A stretch of 64,000 bases of DNA from Nonomuraea fuscirosea (GCF_003001935.1 NZ_PVNG01000011.1:186001-250000), one strand, 5' to 3'; positions 49,683-58,368 are shown, counted from the first letter of the stretch. Notes: generated from the letters alone by a model not told the origin. Numbers and translations: made by a program.

Positions 49683-50096
49683 ATGCGTGCCGATCCTAGA
49701 GCGCTGCGCTTCGGCGCGGCCATCACCACCCTGGTCCTCGCCTCCGTCCTGGTGACGGGGAGTTCCTGGCTGCTCGCCGCCCAGACGGTGGTCTTCGCAC
49801 TCGGAGCGGCATGGCGTTCGCCGTACGCGATGCTCTTCAAGGCGCTGGTCCGCAGCGCCCCGAAGGAGACCGAGGACGCCCGCCCGCCCCGCTTCGCCCA
49901 GGGGGTCGGACTGGTCTTCGCGGTCGTGGGTCTGGCCGGATATCTCACCGGGATCACGCCGCTGGCCCTCGTGGCCACGGCCGCGGCTCTCCTCGCCGCC
50001 TTCCTCAACGCAGCCTTCGGATTCTGCCTTGGCTGCGAGATGTACCTGCTCATTCGCCGTCTACTGCCCGCCGCCAAAATGGAGGTATCCCAATGA
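49683..50096 (+). CDS. DUF4395 membrane protein
   Basis: 137 residues, AGGAG ribosome site. A start RADPRALRFGAAITTLVLAS is typical of DUF4395. Hydrophobic helices follow (LLAAQTVVFALGAAW; GLVFAVVGLAGYLTGITPLA; ATAAALLAAFLNAAFGFCLG), and a FGFCLGCEMYLL motif carries two Cys near the C terminus. DUF4395 genes regularly accompany rhodaneses, so a role in sulfur transfer or thiosulfate handling at the membrane is inferred. The stop overlaps the next start (ATGA). Confidence 0.88.
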   Translation: MRADPRALRFGAAITTLVLASVLVTGSSWLLAAQTVVFALGAAWRSPYAMLFKALVRSAPKETEDARPPRFAQGVGLVFAVVGLAGYLTGITPLALVATAAALLAAFLNAAFGFCLGCEMYLLIRRLLPAAKMEVSQ

Positions 50097-50932
50097 GCCG
50101 CTCCGCCGCCCTGGTGGACGCCGAGTGGGTCGAGGCCAACCTCGACACGCCCGGAGTCGTCCTCGTCGAGGTCGACGAGGATGTCAGCGCGTACGACAAG
50201 GGCCACATCCGTGGCGCCGTGAAGGTCGACTGGCGCACGGACCTGCAGGACCCTGTGCGCCGCGACTTCGTGGACAAGACCGGTTTCGAGGCCCTGCTGT
50301 CCGACCGAGGCATCTCCAACGACGACACCGTCGTGCTCTACGGCGGTAACAACAACTGGTTCGCGGCGTACGCCTACTGGTACTTCAAGCTTTACGGCCA
50401 CCAGAACGTGAAGCTGCTCGACGGCGGGCGCAAGAAGTGGGAGCTCGACTCGCGCGAGCTGGTCCGCGACGTGCCCGAGCGGGCCAAGACGCAGTACGTC
50501 GCCAACGAGCAGGACACCGCGATCCGCGCCTTCCGCGACGACGTCGTCAGCGCGATCGGCAAGCTCAACCTGGTCGACGTGCGCTCGCCCGACGAGTTCA
50601 CCGGCAAGCTGCTGGCCCCGGCCCACCTCCCGCAGGAGCAGGCCCAGCGCGGCGGCCACGTGCCCACCGCCCGCAACATCCCGTGGTCGAAGGCGGCCAA
50701 CGACGACGGCACGTTCAAGTCCGACGACGACCTGCGCACCCTCTACCAGGAGGCCGGCGTCAACTTCGGCAAGGACACCATCGCCTACTGCCGCATCGGC
50801 GAGCGCTCCGCGCACACCTGGTTCGTCCTGCACGAGCTGCTGGAGCAGGCCAACGTGAAGAACTACGACGGTTCGTGGACCGAGTACGGCTCGCTCGTGG
50901 GCGTGCCGATCGAGCTGGGGGAGGCCCGCTGA
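50093..50932 (+). CDS. Thiosulfate sulfurtransferase (tandem rhodanese)
   Basis: 279 residues from ATG 50093, with GGAGG upstream. Two rhodanese domains: the first (about 8-125) includes HIRGAVKVDWRTDLQDPVRR, the second (about 150-275) NLVDVRSPDEFTG and the active-site loop TIAYCRIGERSAHTWFV with the persulfide Cys at about 226. It moves sulfane sulfur from thiosulfate to an acceptor. It matches mycobacterial CysA2/SseA-type enzymes, which are likewise followed by a DUF1416 gene. Confidence 0.93.
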   Translation: MSRSAALVDAEWVEANLDTPGVVLVEVDEDVSAYDKGHIRGAVKVDWRTDLQDPVRRDFVDKTGFEALLSDRGISNDDTVVLYGGNNNWFAAYAYWYFKLYGHQNVKLLDGGRKKWELDSRELVRDVPERAKTQYVANEQDTAIRAFRDDVVSAIGKLNLVDVRSPDEFTGKLLAPAHLPQEQAQRGGHVPTARNIPWSKAANDDGTFKSDDDLRTLYQEAGVNFGKDTIAYCRIGERSAHTWFVLHELLEQANVKNYDGSWTEYGSLVGVPIELGEAR

Positions 50933-51237
50933 TGTCGAGCGCAGCACAGGGGTGCGGAGCACCTGAGCAGACCATCGCGTTGCCGGCCGGGATCGACCTG
51001 GCCAACCAGGCCGTGATCCAGGGCGTGGTGACCGGCGCCGGCACCGCCTACGCGCGGCTGCTCGACCACTCCGGTGAGTTCACCGGCGAGGTCGTGGTGT
51101 CCGACGACGGCATCTTCCGCTTCTTCGCCGCTCCCGGCGACTGGACCGTGCGCATCATCGCGGGCGGCGGCGTCACCAGGGACGTCCAGGTGGAGGCCAA
51201 GCTGGGCGAGGTCGCCCAGCTCGCGGTGGCCGTCTGA
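50932..51237 (+). CDS. DUF1416 (SseC-like) protein
   Basis: 101 residues from ATG 50932, overlapping the rhodanese stop (TGATG). It starts MSSAAQGCGAPEQTIALPAG with one Cys, then repeats of beta strands (AVIQGVVTGAGTAYARLLDH; FTGEVVVSDDGIFRFFAAPG). DUF1416 proteins such as SseC always go with sulfurtransferases and are thought to assist sulfur transfer. It is the last gene of the operon; a strong hairpin follows. Confidence 0.9.
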   Translation: MSSAAQGCGAPEQTIALPAGIDLANQAVIQGVVTGAGTAYARLLDHSGEFTGEVVVSDDGIFRFFAAPGDWTVRIIAGGGVTRDVQVEAKLGEVAQLAVAV

Positions 51238-51250
51238 CCCGTAAGTCGTA

Positions 51251-51287
51251 CGAGGGGCCCGCGTCCGTCACGGACGCGGGCCCCTCG
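51251..51287 (+). terminator. Strong intrinsic terminator hairpin after the sulfur operon
   Basis: CGAGGGGCCCGCGTCCG and CGGACGCGGGCCCCTCG form a perfect 17-bp stem with a three-base loop (TCA). It stands 13 bases after the DUF1416 stop. No T-run follows. Confidence 0.9.
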
Positions 51288-51325
51288 CGTGCAACCGCCG
51301 CCCGCCGGGTGGTGTTGTAGAGGGT

Positions 51326-51886
51326 GTGAGTCACTCCGACTGCGCCGACCCGGTGCGCAAGGCACTGCTCGACGACCTCGACGAGGGGTTCGCCGAGCTG
51401 TACGCCGCCCATCGCAGCCTGGTCTTCTCGACCGCGCTGCGGCTGAGCGGGCGCCGGCCGGACGCCGAGGACCTCACCGCGGAGACGTTCCTGCGCGCGT
51501 ACCGGGCGCTGGCCGGGTACGAGCGCGACCGCGTCGCCCAGCTTCAGCCGCGTGCCTGGGTGATGACGATCCTGATGAACGTCTGGCGCAACTGCGTCCG
51601 GACCAGAGCCCGCAAACCGCCGCCCGACCTGCCCGGCGAGCCGGTGGAGGTGGTCGATCCGCACGAGGGCGTCGAGGAGGCGGCCGTCCGCCGCGAGACC
51701 GGCGACGAGCTGGCCGGGCTGCTGGCCCTGCTGCCCGAGGAGCAGCGGGCCGCGGTCGTGCTGCGGCACGTCGTCGACCTGCCGGTCAGCGAGATCGCCA
51801 CCGTGCTCAAGATCCCCCAGGGTACGGTCAAGTCGCACGTGTCACGGGGGCTGAAGCGGCTACGCGCACTGGGAGGTGCCCGATGA
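51326..51886 (+). CDS. ECF sigma factor coupled to an alkyltransferase gene
   Basis: 186 residues, GTG start. Region 2 is ELYAAHRSLVFSTALRLSGR and AEDLTAETFLRAYRALAGYE; region 4 is VSEIATVLKIPQGTVKSHVS. No anti-sigma factor of the zinc type follows. Instead the next gene starts inside its stop (ATGA) and encodes an MGMT/Ada-like protein. This suggests a regulon for alkylation damage controlled by the sigma factor, with the repair protein as a possible sensor. Confidence 0.92.
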   Translation: MSHSDCADPVRKALLDDLDEGFAELYAAHRSLVFSTALRLSGRRPDAEDLTAETFLRAYRALAGYERDRVAQLQPRAWVMTILMNVWRNCVRTRARKPPPDLPGEPVEVVDPHEGVEEAAVRRETGDELAGLLALLPEEQRAAVVLRHVVDLPVSEIATVLKIPQGTVKSHVSRGLKRLRALGGAR

Positions 51887-52629
51887 CCGAGGACTCGCTG
51901 ATCGCCGGACTGGCGGCGCTGGCCGCCGAGCCGCCGGACGGGCTGCTCGACCGGATCGCGGCGCGCTGGGTCAGCGTGCCGGGGCCGATCGGGGAGCTCT
52001 CGGTGGCCTTCACCGAGCAGGGCGTGGCTTACGTGCACGCGGGCGACGGGTTCGCTCGGGCACACAGGGAGCGCTTCGGCCGCCCGCTGCTGCCCGCGGC
52101 GCGCCCGCCCGCCGGGCTGCTGCCCGCGCTGCGCACCGGCAAGCCGTCCGGGCTGCGGCTGGACCTGCGCGGCGCGAGCGACTTCCAGCGTGACGTGCTG
52201 GAGGTCGTCCGGACGATCCCGCGTGGCGAGGTACGCCCTTACGCGTGGGTCGCGGCCCGCGTCGGCCGGCCCAGAGCGGTGCGTGCGGTGGGGACGGCGC
52301 TCGGCCACAACCCGGTGCCGCTGCTCATCCCGTGCCACCGGGTGACCAGGTCCGACGGGGTCCCCGGCGACTACGTGTTCGGCGCCGCGGCCAAGGAAGG
52401 GCTGCTGCTGGCCGAGGGGGTCGATCTGGACCGGCTCCGCCGGCTGGCCGGGGAACGCGTCTTCTACCTGGCCAGCGACACGACCGGGGTGGTGTGCTTC
52501 CCTACCTGCCACAACGCCAGACGGATCACCCCCGCGCACCGGCACGGCTTCCGCAGCCTCGCCCAGGCCAGGGCGGCCGGCTATCGCCCCTGCCGCACCT
52601 GCCGCCCGGCCCAGCCGGATCCGGTCTGA
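51883..52629 (+). CDS. O6-alkylguanine alkyltransferase with C-terminal Ada-type zinc domain
   Basis: 248 residues. The first 25 residues (MTEDSLIAGLAALAAEPPDG) are reminiscent of small regulator N termini. The MGMT domain occupies about 30-185: DFQRDVLEVVRTIPRGEVRP, VRAVGTALGHNPVPLLIPCH and the active-site PCHRV (about 148-152). After it comes GVVCFPTCHNARR (about 207-219) and, near the end, PCRTCRP: C-x3-C and C-x2-C with the spacing and neighbours of the Ada N-terminal zinc domain, which repairs methylphosphotriesters. The order is the reverse of E. coli Ada, and the AraC part is missing. It is coupled to the sigma gene upstream. Confidence 0.88.
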   Translation: MTEDSLIAGLAALAAEPPDGLLDRIAARWVSVPGPIGELSVAFTEQGVAYVHAGDGFARAHRERFGRPLLPAARPPAGLLPALRTGKPSGLRLDLRGASDFQRDVLEVVRTIPRGEVRPYAWVAARVGRPRAVRAVGTALGHNPVPLLIPCHRVTRSDGVPGDYVFGAAAKEGLLLAEGVDLDRLRRLAGERVFYLASDTTGVVCFPTCHNARRITPAHRHGFRSLAQARAAGYRPCRTCRPAQPDPV

Positions 52630-52633
52630 CTCT

Positions 52634-53194
52634 TCAGATCGGTTTGGTGGGGTAACGCATGAGAAGGGTGGCGCGGACGACGTCGGGGCCGTGCGCCCGG
52701 TAGCCGTGCGGCACGTCGGAGACCCACGAGATGTGATCACCGGGACCGGCCGTCAGCGGCTCCTTGATGGGGCCGGCGCTGAGGGTGCCGGTGAAGACCG
52801 TGACGTGCTCGCTGACGCCCTCGTGGTGGGCGGGGGAGGTCTGGGTGAGGCCGGGCGGCACGCGTACGCGGTAGAGCTCGTAGGTGACGCGGTCGTCCTC
52901 GAACACCTCCAGCAGCTCCGCCTCGATCGCCGTGCCGCGCATGATCTGCGGCTCCGGCGGCGCGTCGAGTATCGCCCCGATCGGCACCCCGAGCTGCGCG
53001 GTGATGGCCCAGAGCGTGTCGAGCGTCGGGTTGCGGGTGCCGGTCTCGACGCCCGACAGCGTGGCCTTCCCGATGCCGGCACGCTTGGCGAGCTCGGAGA
53101 GCGAGACGCCGCGGGCCTGCCGCAGCTGCCGCAGTCGATCTCCCACCACGCGGGGATCGGTGTCCATGGCCGGCCGCGAGTCCATACAAGCCAT
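52634..53194 (-). CDS. XRE family regulator with cupin domain
   Basis: 186 residues if started at ATG 53194; ATG 53185 and ATG 53167 (MDTDPRVVGDRLRQL) are equally open and the last is nearest the conserved part. The helix-turn-helix is RGVSLSELAKRAGIGKATLS (about 28-47). The cupin domain is in the C-terminal half (TSPAHHEGVSEHVTVFTGTL; GPGDHISWVSDVPHGYRAHG). Such regulators sense small metabolites. The stop is four bases from the convergent MGMT stop. Confidence 0.88.
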   Translation of the reverse strand: MACMDSRPAMDTDPRVVGDRLRQLRQARGVSLSELAKRAGIGKATLSGVETGTRNPTLDTLWAITAQLGVPIGAILDAPPEPQIMRGTAIEAELLEVFEDDRVTYELYRVRVPPGLTQTSPAHHEGVSEHVTVFTGTLSAGPIKEPLTAGPGDHISWVSDVPHGYRAHGPDVVRATLLMRYPTKPI

Positions 53195-53346
53195 GGTGCC
53201 GCAGAATCGGCCGAACGGGTGCCTCCAGGGCCGGCGGATGCGCCCGGCGGCGGCCGTAGCCGCGCGTCCATGATCGATCTGCGGAGCGTGACCTTCTTCC
53301 CGTGTTGCGGCTGCGGCATGAGGGACAGACCGATACGATTCCACAG

Positions 53347-54642
53347 ATGTCCGGATCGACAGGTGTGATGGTGCCTCCGCGACCTGGGCCTACGCCGGCT
53401 CAGCGGATGCCGTCGCCGTACTCGCTGCCCCTGCACGCACTGCGTCTCGCGGGGAAGTGCGCCCTGCCCTTGATCTTCTGGTTCGCCGCCGGCGAGCTGG
53501 CGCGCTACGTGCTGATGTACGCGGCGACGGAGGTCGCGTACGGCGACTTCCGCCAGGTCCGCCTGGTGCTCGTGATGACCCTGCTGACGGTCATCGTGCT
53601 GACGGCGATGACGGTCACGACCGGCATGCTCTACACCCTGCGCAGCTCCCTGTGGGAGATCCGCGCCAGGGAAGGGGTGGCGGACGAGCGCTTCTTCCGC
53701 GCGCTCGACCGGGTCGCCCCGGCGTTCGCGGTGCTCTACCTGGCCTGGGGCTTTCAGAACCAGGACGCCAGGGACACCATCCAGATGGACTACTTCCACA
53801 ACTTCCAGGAAGGGTTGAACAACTCCCTCTTCGGCGAGGACAACTTCGTCGGCCGGGGCCTCATCGACCTCGACTGGCGGGTGTCGATCGGCGCGATGGT
53901 CGTCACGTTCGGGCTGAAGATGCTCTTCGCCAAGCTCGTCGAGAACGGCAAGGGGAAGTTCGCCGGCTTCGGCGCCGCCTTCTCCGAGTTCGCCTTCGTC
54001 TTCTACGGCCTCAACGGCACCGTCGCCATCGCGGACGCGCGCTCCGAGTGGATGGAGCACCGCGCGGTGATCGCCGACACGAAGGACGTCTGGGAGAAGG
54101 CCCAGGAGAGCCTGCCGCTGTGGAAGGACATCACCGGCGTCTTCGACGACCTCTGGCCGGTGTTCCTCGACTCGGTCGCCGTTCCTCTCGCCTGGCTCAC
54201 GGTGGCGATGCTGGTCTTCGGGGCGTACTCCGACGAGGCCCGCACCCTGGTCAAGGGCACCGCACTGGAGCGGGGCGTCGATCGGCTCGAAGGCGCCCAC
54301 GACCTCACGCAGAAGTCGTTCGACCAGGTCACCGGCGGGTTCAAGGATCGCTGGCTGCCGCTGGCCAACTCCCTGCGGATGATCTACCGGGCCGGGCTGC
54401 CGCTGTTCGGCATGATGTGCCTGTGCTACGTGGCGCTCGACGTGGGCGGCCAGTACGCCGACCGGGGGTTGCGCGCGCTCATCGGCTCGCAGTCGGAGTG
54501 GATGTGGACGGTCCAGGGGCCGCCGCTGGCCTTCGTCCGCGACTGCGTCGTCACCGTGCTGACCATGGCGCTGCTGGCGGCCACGTACGACATCGCGGCC
54601 ACCAGAGCCCGCCTCGGCGGCGAAACACTCGACGACGCCTGA
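53347..54642 (+). CDS. Multi-pass membrane protein of unknown function
   Basis: 431 residues from ATG 53347 (MSGSTGVMVPPRPGP). A Pro-rich start precedes hydrophobic helices at about 33-55 (LAGKCALPLIFWFAAGELAR), 75-97 (LVMTLLTVIVLTAMTVTTG) and further on (SVAVPLAWLTVAMLVFGAYS; LPLFGMMCLCYVALDVGGQY). A long soluble part between them includes MDYFHNFQEGLNNSLFGEDN. No family recognised. It is the neighbour of the three membrane-anchored proteins and the HerA-type unit, and may belong with them. Confidence 0.7.
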   Translation: MSGSTGVMVPPRPGPTPAQRMPSPYSLPLHALRLAGKCALPLIFWFAAGELARYVLMYAATEVAYGDFRQVRLVLVMTLLTVIVLTAMTVTTGMLYTLRSSLWEIRAREGVADERFFRALDRVAPAFAVLYLAWGFQNQDARDTIQMDYFHNFQEGLNNSLFGEDNFVGRGLIDLDWRVSIGAMVVTFGLKMLFAKLVENGKGKFAGFGAAFSEFAFVFYGLNGTVAIADARSEWMEHRAVIADTKDVWEKAQESLPLWKDITGVFDDLWPVFLDSVAVPLAWLTVAMLVFGAYSDEARTLVKGTALERGVDRLEGAHDLTQKSFDQVTGGFKDRWLPLANSLRMIYRAGLPLFGMMCLCYVALDVGGQYADRGLRALIGSQSEWMWTVQGPPLAFVRDCVVTVLTMALLAATYDIAATRARLGGETLDDA

Positions 54643-54697
54643 ACCGGACACGCGACGGCCGGCCGGATCAGACGCTCAGCCGGCCTGAGCCCGACGC

Positions 54698-56878
54698 TCA
54701 ACGGCGTCTGAACCGCAGCACCTCGGTGTCCTGCGGCATCTTCTCGACGACGTCGCGCTTGAACAGGTCCTCGGTCGGGGTGTCCGCACGGTAGTTGCTC
54801 GGCCTGAGCAGCAGCTCCACCTCGTCCGCCACCTTGGTCGGCACGATCGCCCCACCGGGGATCCGGTACGTCTTGCCCACCTCCAGCCGCTCCGTCGGCC
54901 GTTCCGCGTCCGTGGAGACCTCCACGACCCAGGTGCGGCCCGCGCGGTCCGTCAGCTTCATGTCCCGGGGGAAGGCGGTCATGGTGGCGCTGCTGGCGTC
55001 GAGGACCTTCTTGGTGACGTTCACCTCCAGCCAGGTCACCTCGGGGCCGTAGCCGCCGTTGCCGGCCGGCATCTTCATCGGCTTGATGGCGGCCGTCCAC
55101 TCGACCTTGTTCACCGTGCCCGCCTGGCCGGCGGCGACCACGATCTCCTTGGTCTCGTCCTGCGTCTGCACGGTGTAGAAGCCGTAGCCGTCGTAGGTCT
55201 GGGCGCCGGTGATCAGCAGCGACACGAGTACGGCGCCGACCCCGATCAGCACCTTACGACCACGGGACTTCCCAGCCACCGCCCGCCCCGCCCCGGGCCC
55301 GCCCTGGTGTGCTGCCGGCCCACTCTGCTGCGCCCCGGGCCCGCCCTGCTGCGCTGTGGCCGCCGCATGCCCCGCCTGTGCCGGCTGCCCCGATCCCGGT
55401 TGCCCCGGCTGTCCCGGATACGCGGCGCCTGCGCCCGCTGCGCCCGCCGCCGGGAGCGGCATGCCCGGCTGCGGAGAGCTCGCCGGATACGACTGCCCGG
55501 GCGCCATCGTCTGCTCGGACGCGGATGCCTGCGGTCCTCCCGGCCACTCCTGCTGCTGCGGGTAGCCCCCTGGGCCGTCCTGCTGCCCGTACGTGGCGTC
55601 CGGTTGTCCGTACGCGGTGTTCACGGCGTCCGGTTGCCCGTACGCGGGGTTTGACGGGCGGTCGGAGCCTTCCTGCGGCAGTCCCGGCTCCGCGACCGGG
55701 GTGGCCCGTTCCGCGTGCCTGCGGCCGGGGTAGAGGGGAGTGGACCCGCCGACGGCGGGGAGGGGCTGAGTGGCCATGCCGGGCGGCTCGGGGGCCTGAG
55801 GGGCCTGTGCGGGCGGCCAGACCTGCTGGTCCGGGTGCGCGTGCCGGCCGCCCTGAGCGGCCCGTCCCTGCGGCGAAGGAACGCCGTATCCAGGAAAGCC
55901 CGGACCGGACCCTTGTCCCGGTTGCTGCCCCTGCGCCGCCGCCCGCCTCCGGGTCGGCCTGCGCCGCAACAACGGAGCCTCCCGCCGCTCCACCCCTCCG
56001 GCCGCCTGCGCCTCCTGCCCGTAACCTGCCTGCACGTCGGGGGCCTGCGACCCCTGCCCATAACCCGTCTGAGCTTCGGGAGCCTGTGGGTCCGGCCCAT
56101 AGCCCGTCTGCGCCCCGGAGGGCTGCGGGTCCTGACGGTGCCGGGTCTGAGGTCCGGAGGGCGGTGCTTCCCCGCCGTGCCGTGCCTGGTGGCCGGGCGG
56201 CGGGGGCTGCTCGCCGTGCCAGGCCTGCTGCGCCCCCGCCTGCGGGTCCTGTCCGTGGCGGGGCTGCGGTCTGGCAGGCAGGGCGTCCTGACCAGGACGT
56301 GCGTGCTGGCCGAGGAGCGGGCCATAAGGCTTGGTGTCACCGGCGTCGTCCAGTGCGTCGTACGCCGGGCCCAGCGGCGCGCCCGACGACGGACCCTGAG
56401 CGGAGGACTGGGGCAGACCCTGCGGCGAGCTCTGAAACGGACCCGGCACGGAACCCTGTGGGGGGCCGAGCGGAGAGCCCTGTGGCGCGCCGGGGGCCGG
56501 GGGGAACTCCACGGCCGGGTGAGCACCACGCCCGGACGGCGGCGGCGGCTGGAGCCCGGCGGGCTGCTGCGCACTGGCCGGCGGCTGCACAGGTGGCGAC
56601 TGCAGCCCGGCAGGCTGCTGCCGACTGGGCGGCGGAGGCTGGAGACCACCCGGAGCCTGCCGCCCGCTGGGCGGGGGTTGGAGGTCGTCCGAGACCTGCC
56701 GGCCGGAGGGCGGGGCCTGGAGGCCGTCCGGGATCTGCCGTCCGGAGGGTGGGGGTTGGTAGGCGTCCGGGGCCTGCCCGGACGGCGGGGAGGGCTGACC
56801 GGGCGGCGCCGGGGGTTCGTCGTCGCGTCGTCTCTCGCTCCTGGGCGAGAACCAGTCGCGCTCGTCGTTCGTACTCAT
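54698..56878 (-). CDS. Membrane-anchored protein with a very long Pro/Gln-rich repeat region
   Basis: 726 residues. About 1-530 is low-complexity, built of loose repeats such as QPPPSGRQAPGGLQ and then QTRHRQDPQPSGAQTGYGPD; this part would lie in the cytoplasm, unfolded. A membrane helix follows (RKVLIGVGAVLVSLLITGAQ) and then a folded outer domain of about 170 residues (VEWTAAIKPMKMPAGNGGYG; VTWLEVNVTKKVLDASSATM). The outer domain resembles those of the two following genes and, in pattern, DUF4352-type immunoglobulin-like domains. Function unknown. It is downstream of the pair at 56886-58198 on the same strand. Confidence 0.7.
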   Translation of the reverse strand: MSTNDERDWFSPRSERRRDDEPPAPPGQPSPPSGQAPDAYQPPPSGRQIPDGLQAPPSGRQVSDDLQPPPSGRQAPGGLQPPPPSRQQPAGLQSPPVQPPASAQQPAGLQPPPPSGRGAHPAVEFPPAPGAPQGSPLGPPQGSVPGPFQSSPQGLPQSSAQGPSSGAPLGPAYDALDDAGDTKPYGPLLGQHARPGQDALPARPQPRHGQDPQAGAQQAWHGEQPPPPGHQARHGGEAPPSGPQTRHRQDPQPSGAQTGYGPDPQAPEAQTGYGQGSQAPDVQAGYGQEAQAAGGVERREAPLLRRRPTRRRAAAQGQQPGQGSGPGFPGYGVPSPQGRAAQGGRHAHPDQQVWPPAQAPQAPEPPGMATQPLPAVGGSTPLYPGRRHAERATPVAEPGLPQEGSDRPSNPAYGQPDAVNTAYGQPDATYGQQDGPGGYPQQQEWPGGPQASASEQTMAPGQSYPASSPQPGMPLPAAGAAGAGAAYPGQPGQPGSGQPAQAGHAAATAQQGGPGAQQSGPAAHQGGPGAGRAVAGKSRGRKVLIGVGAVLVSLLITGAQTYDGYGFYTVQTQDETKEIVVAAGQAGTVNKVEWTAAIKPMKMPAGNGGYGPEVTWLEVNVTKKVLDASSATMTAFPRDMKLTDRAGRTWVVEVSTDAERPTERLEVGKTYRIPGGAIVPTKVADEVELLLRPSNYRADTPTEDLFKRDVVEKMPQDTEVLRFRRR

Positions 56879-56885
56879 ACCGCGA

Positions 56886-57539
56886 TCACTTCTTGTCAGT
56901 CGAGTAGACGGCCTGCGCCGACGTGGCCAGCTTGCGCGCGCCCTCCTCGTCCAGGCCGAGATCGATCTCGATCTCCGGCTGGTACGACTCGACGAGGAAG
57001 GAGCCGGGGAGAGCGTACGTGACGGTCGCCCCCGCCAGGGCCGACGGCGGCACCTCGAAGAAGGACTGGCCGGCCCGCCAGATGTCCGGCTGCACCCACT
57101 TGCTCGCCAGCGACAGGGAGTTGTCCACCCGGTCGGTGGCGGCGAACTTCTTGCCCTCGGCGGTCGTCAGCACCGGCTCCCCCAGGTGGTACGGCTTGAG
57201 GGCGGACGTGGCCTTGACCGTGAGGATGAGGAAGATCTGGTCGGTCTGGAGGGTCTTGTCGCCGCTCTTGATCGACTTGGCCGCGACGAAGTTCTCCAGC
57301 CGCACGCTGAAGCGCCGCGCGTCCACGGTCTCGCCCTTGGCGCCGCTGTAGACGAGCGGATCGCTGGTCTCGAGGTCGGACATGTGGTGACTCTGCACCC
57401 ACATGGCGACGGCGATCAGCGCCACCCCGGCGAGCGCGGCGAGCGCCTTGGCGCCGCCGCCGGCGCCGCCCGCCCGGCGCTGCGCCCGCCTGGCGCCGCG
57501 CGAGGGCACCATGGAGGAAGGCTGCTGGGTGGTGGTCAC
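56886..57539 (-). CDS. Membrane-anchored protein with DUF4352-like outer domain
   Basis: 217 residues. A basic N terminus (RGARRAQRRAGGAGGGAK) and one helix (ALAALAGVALIAVAMWVQSH) are followed by an outer beta domain with RFSVRLENFVAAKSIKSG and TDQIFLILTVKATSALKPYH, the pattern of DUF4352-type proteins (a conserved VxVxNxS-like strand). The start overlaps the stop of the upstream gene (ATGA), and the downstream gene begins seven bases after its stop, so the three form an operon. Function unknown. Confidence 0.7.
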   Translation of the reverse strand: MTTTQQPSSMVPSRGARRAQRRAGGAGGGAKALAALAGVALIAVAMWVQSHHMSDLETSDPLVYSGAKGETVDARRFSVRLENFVAAKSIKSGDKTLQTDQIFLILTVKATSALKPYHLGEPVLTTAEGKKFAATDRVDNSLSLASKWVQPDIWRAGQSFFEVPPSALAGATVTYALPGSFLVESYQPEIEIDLGLDEEGARKLATSAQAVYSTDKK

Positions 57540-58198
57540 GTCGTGCCCTCCTTCTTGACCGGCAGCACGACCCGTGCCTTGATCTCGGGCATCTGCCGGT
57601 CACCGACCTCCTTGCTGGCCAGCGACCAGTACGGAACCGCGGCGACGGGGTCGGCGGAATACTCGAACGACCCCACGTCGAGCGTGATCTTCTCCGGCGG
57701 CTGCTCGTTCTCCTTGAGCCGGTAGCGCAGGATGACCTCGCTCTGCACCCCCGGGTGCAACTGCCTGCTCTCCCCGCCCTTGACGCGGACGAACGTGAAC
57801 GGACCCGCGTCCTTGGGGAAGGCCGGCGAGATCTTGATCAGCGAGCCGGCGAAGTCACCGCTCGTGACGGCGCTCTCGGGCTTCTCCGGCGGCATCCCGA
57901 TCCCGGAGGTGTCGTCGCCCAGGTTGACGACGTCGAAGACCAGCTCGACGAAGCGCTTGTCCTCTTCCCAGTCGAACTGTCCCTTCTCCACCGTGACGCG
58001 CGACCCGACGAACTTGGTGGAGTAGCGGCCCTGGTCGAGCACGGCGCCCTGGCTCAGGGGCTCCGGTTCGTCGGGGGCCTCGCTGAGCCCGCCGAGCAGA
58101 GCCGTGATGCCGACGACCGTGAACGCCGTCAGGGCGATCGCGGGCACCACTACCGGGCGTCTCGGCTTGTCAGTGCTGCCGCCGGAGGGTTCCGTCAT
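57536..58198 (-). CDS. Membrane-anchored protein with DUF4352-like outer domain
   Basis: 220 residues, first gene of the three. It begins with a Pro/Ser-rich start, then one helix (VVVPAIALTAFTVVGITALL). The outer domain includes YSTKFVGSRVTVEKGQFDWE and FVELVFDVVNLGDDTSGIGM, followed by a strand PFTFVRVKGGESRQLHPGVQ. It is divergent from the HerA-type unit with about 170 bases between the starts. The three-gene set looks like duplicated subunits of one envelope complex. Function unknown. Confidence 0.7.
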   Translation of the reverse strand: MTEPSGGSTDKPRRPVVVPAIALTAFTVVGITALLGGLSEAPDEPEPLSQGAVLDQGRYSTKFVGSRVTVEKGQFDWEEDKRFVELVFDVVNLGDDTSGIGMPPEKPESAVTSGDFAGSLIKISPAFPKDAGPFTFVRVKGGESRQLHPGVQSEVILRYRLKENEQPPEKITLDVGSFEYSADPVAAVPYWSLASKEVGDRQMPEIKARVVLPVKKEGTT

Positions 58199-58368
58199 GG
58201 GTAAGGATGGTAATAGGTATCGCTTGTCCCATCTGCCGCAATGCTCCCATCGGACTGGTCGAATTGCCGAGAAACCCTGCCGCTACGGGCCTTGTAGCTC
58301 ATACGCTGTCACGGAGCGGAAAGGGCTGATCCCTACTCCTCATGACATACCGGCGGCCGGAGGGTCAC

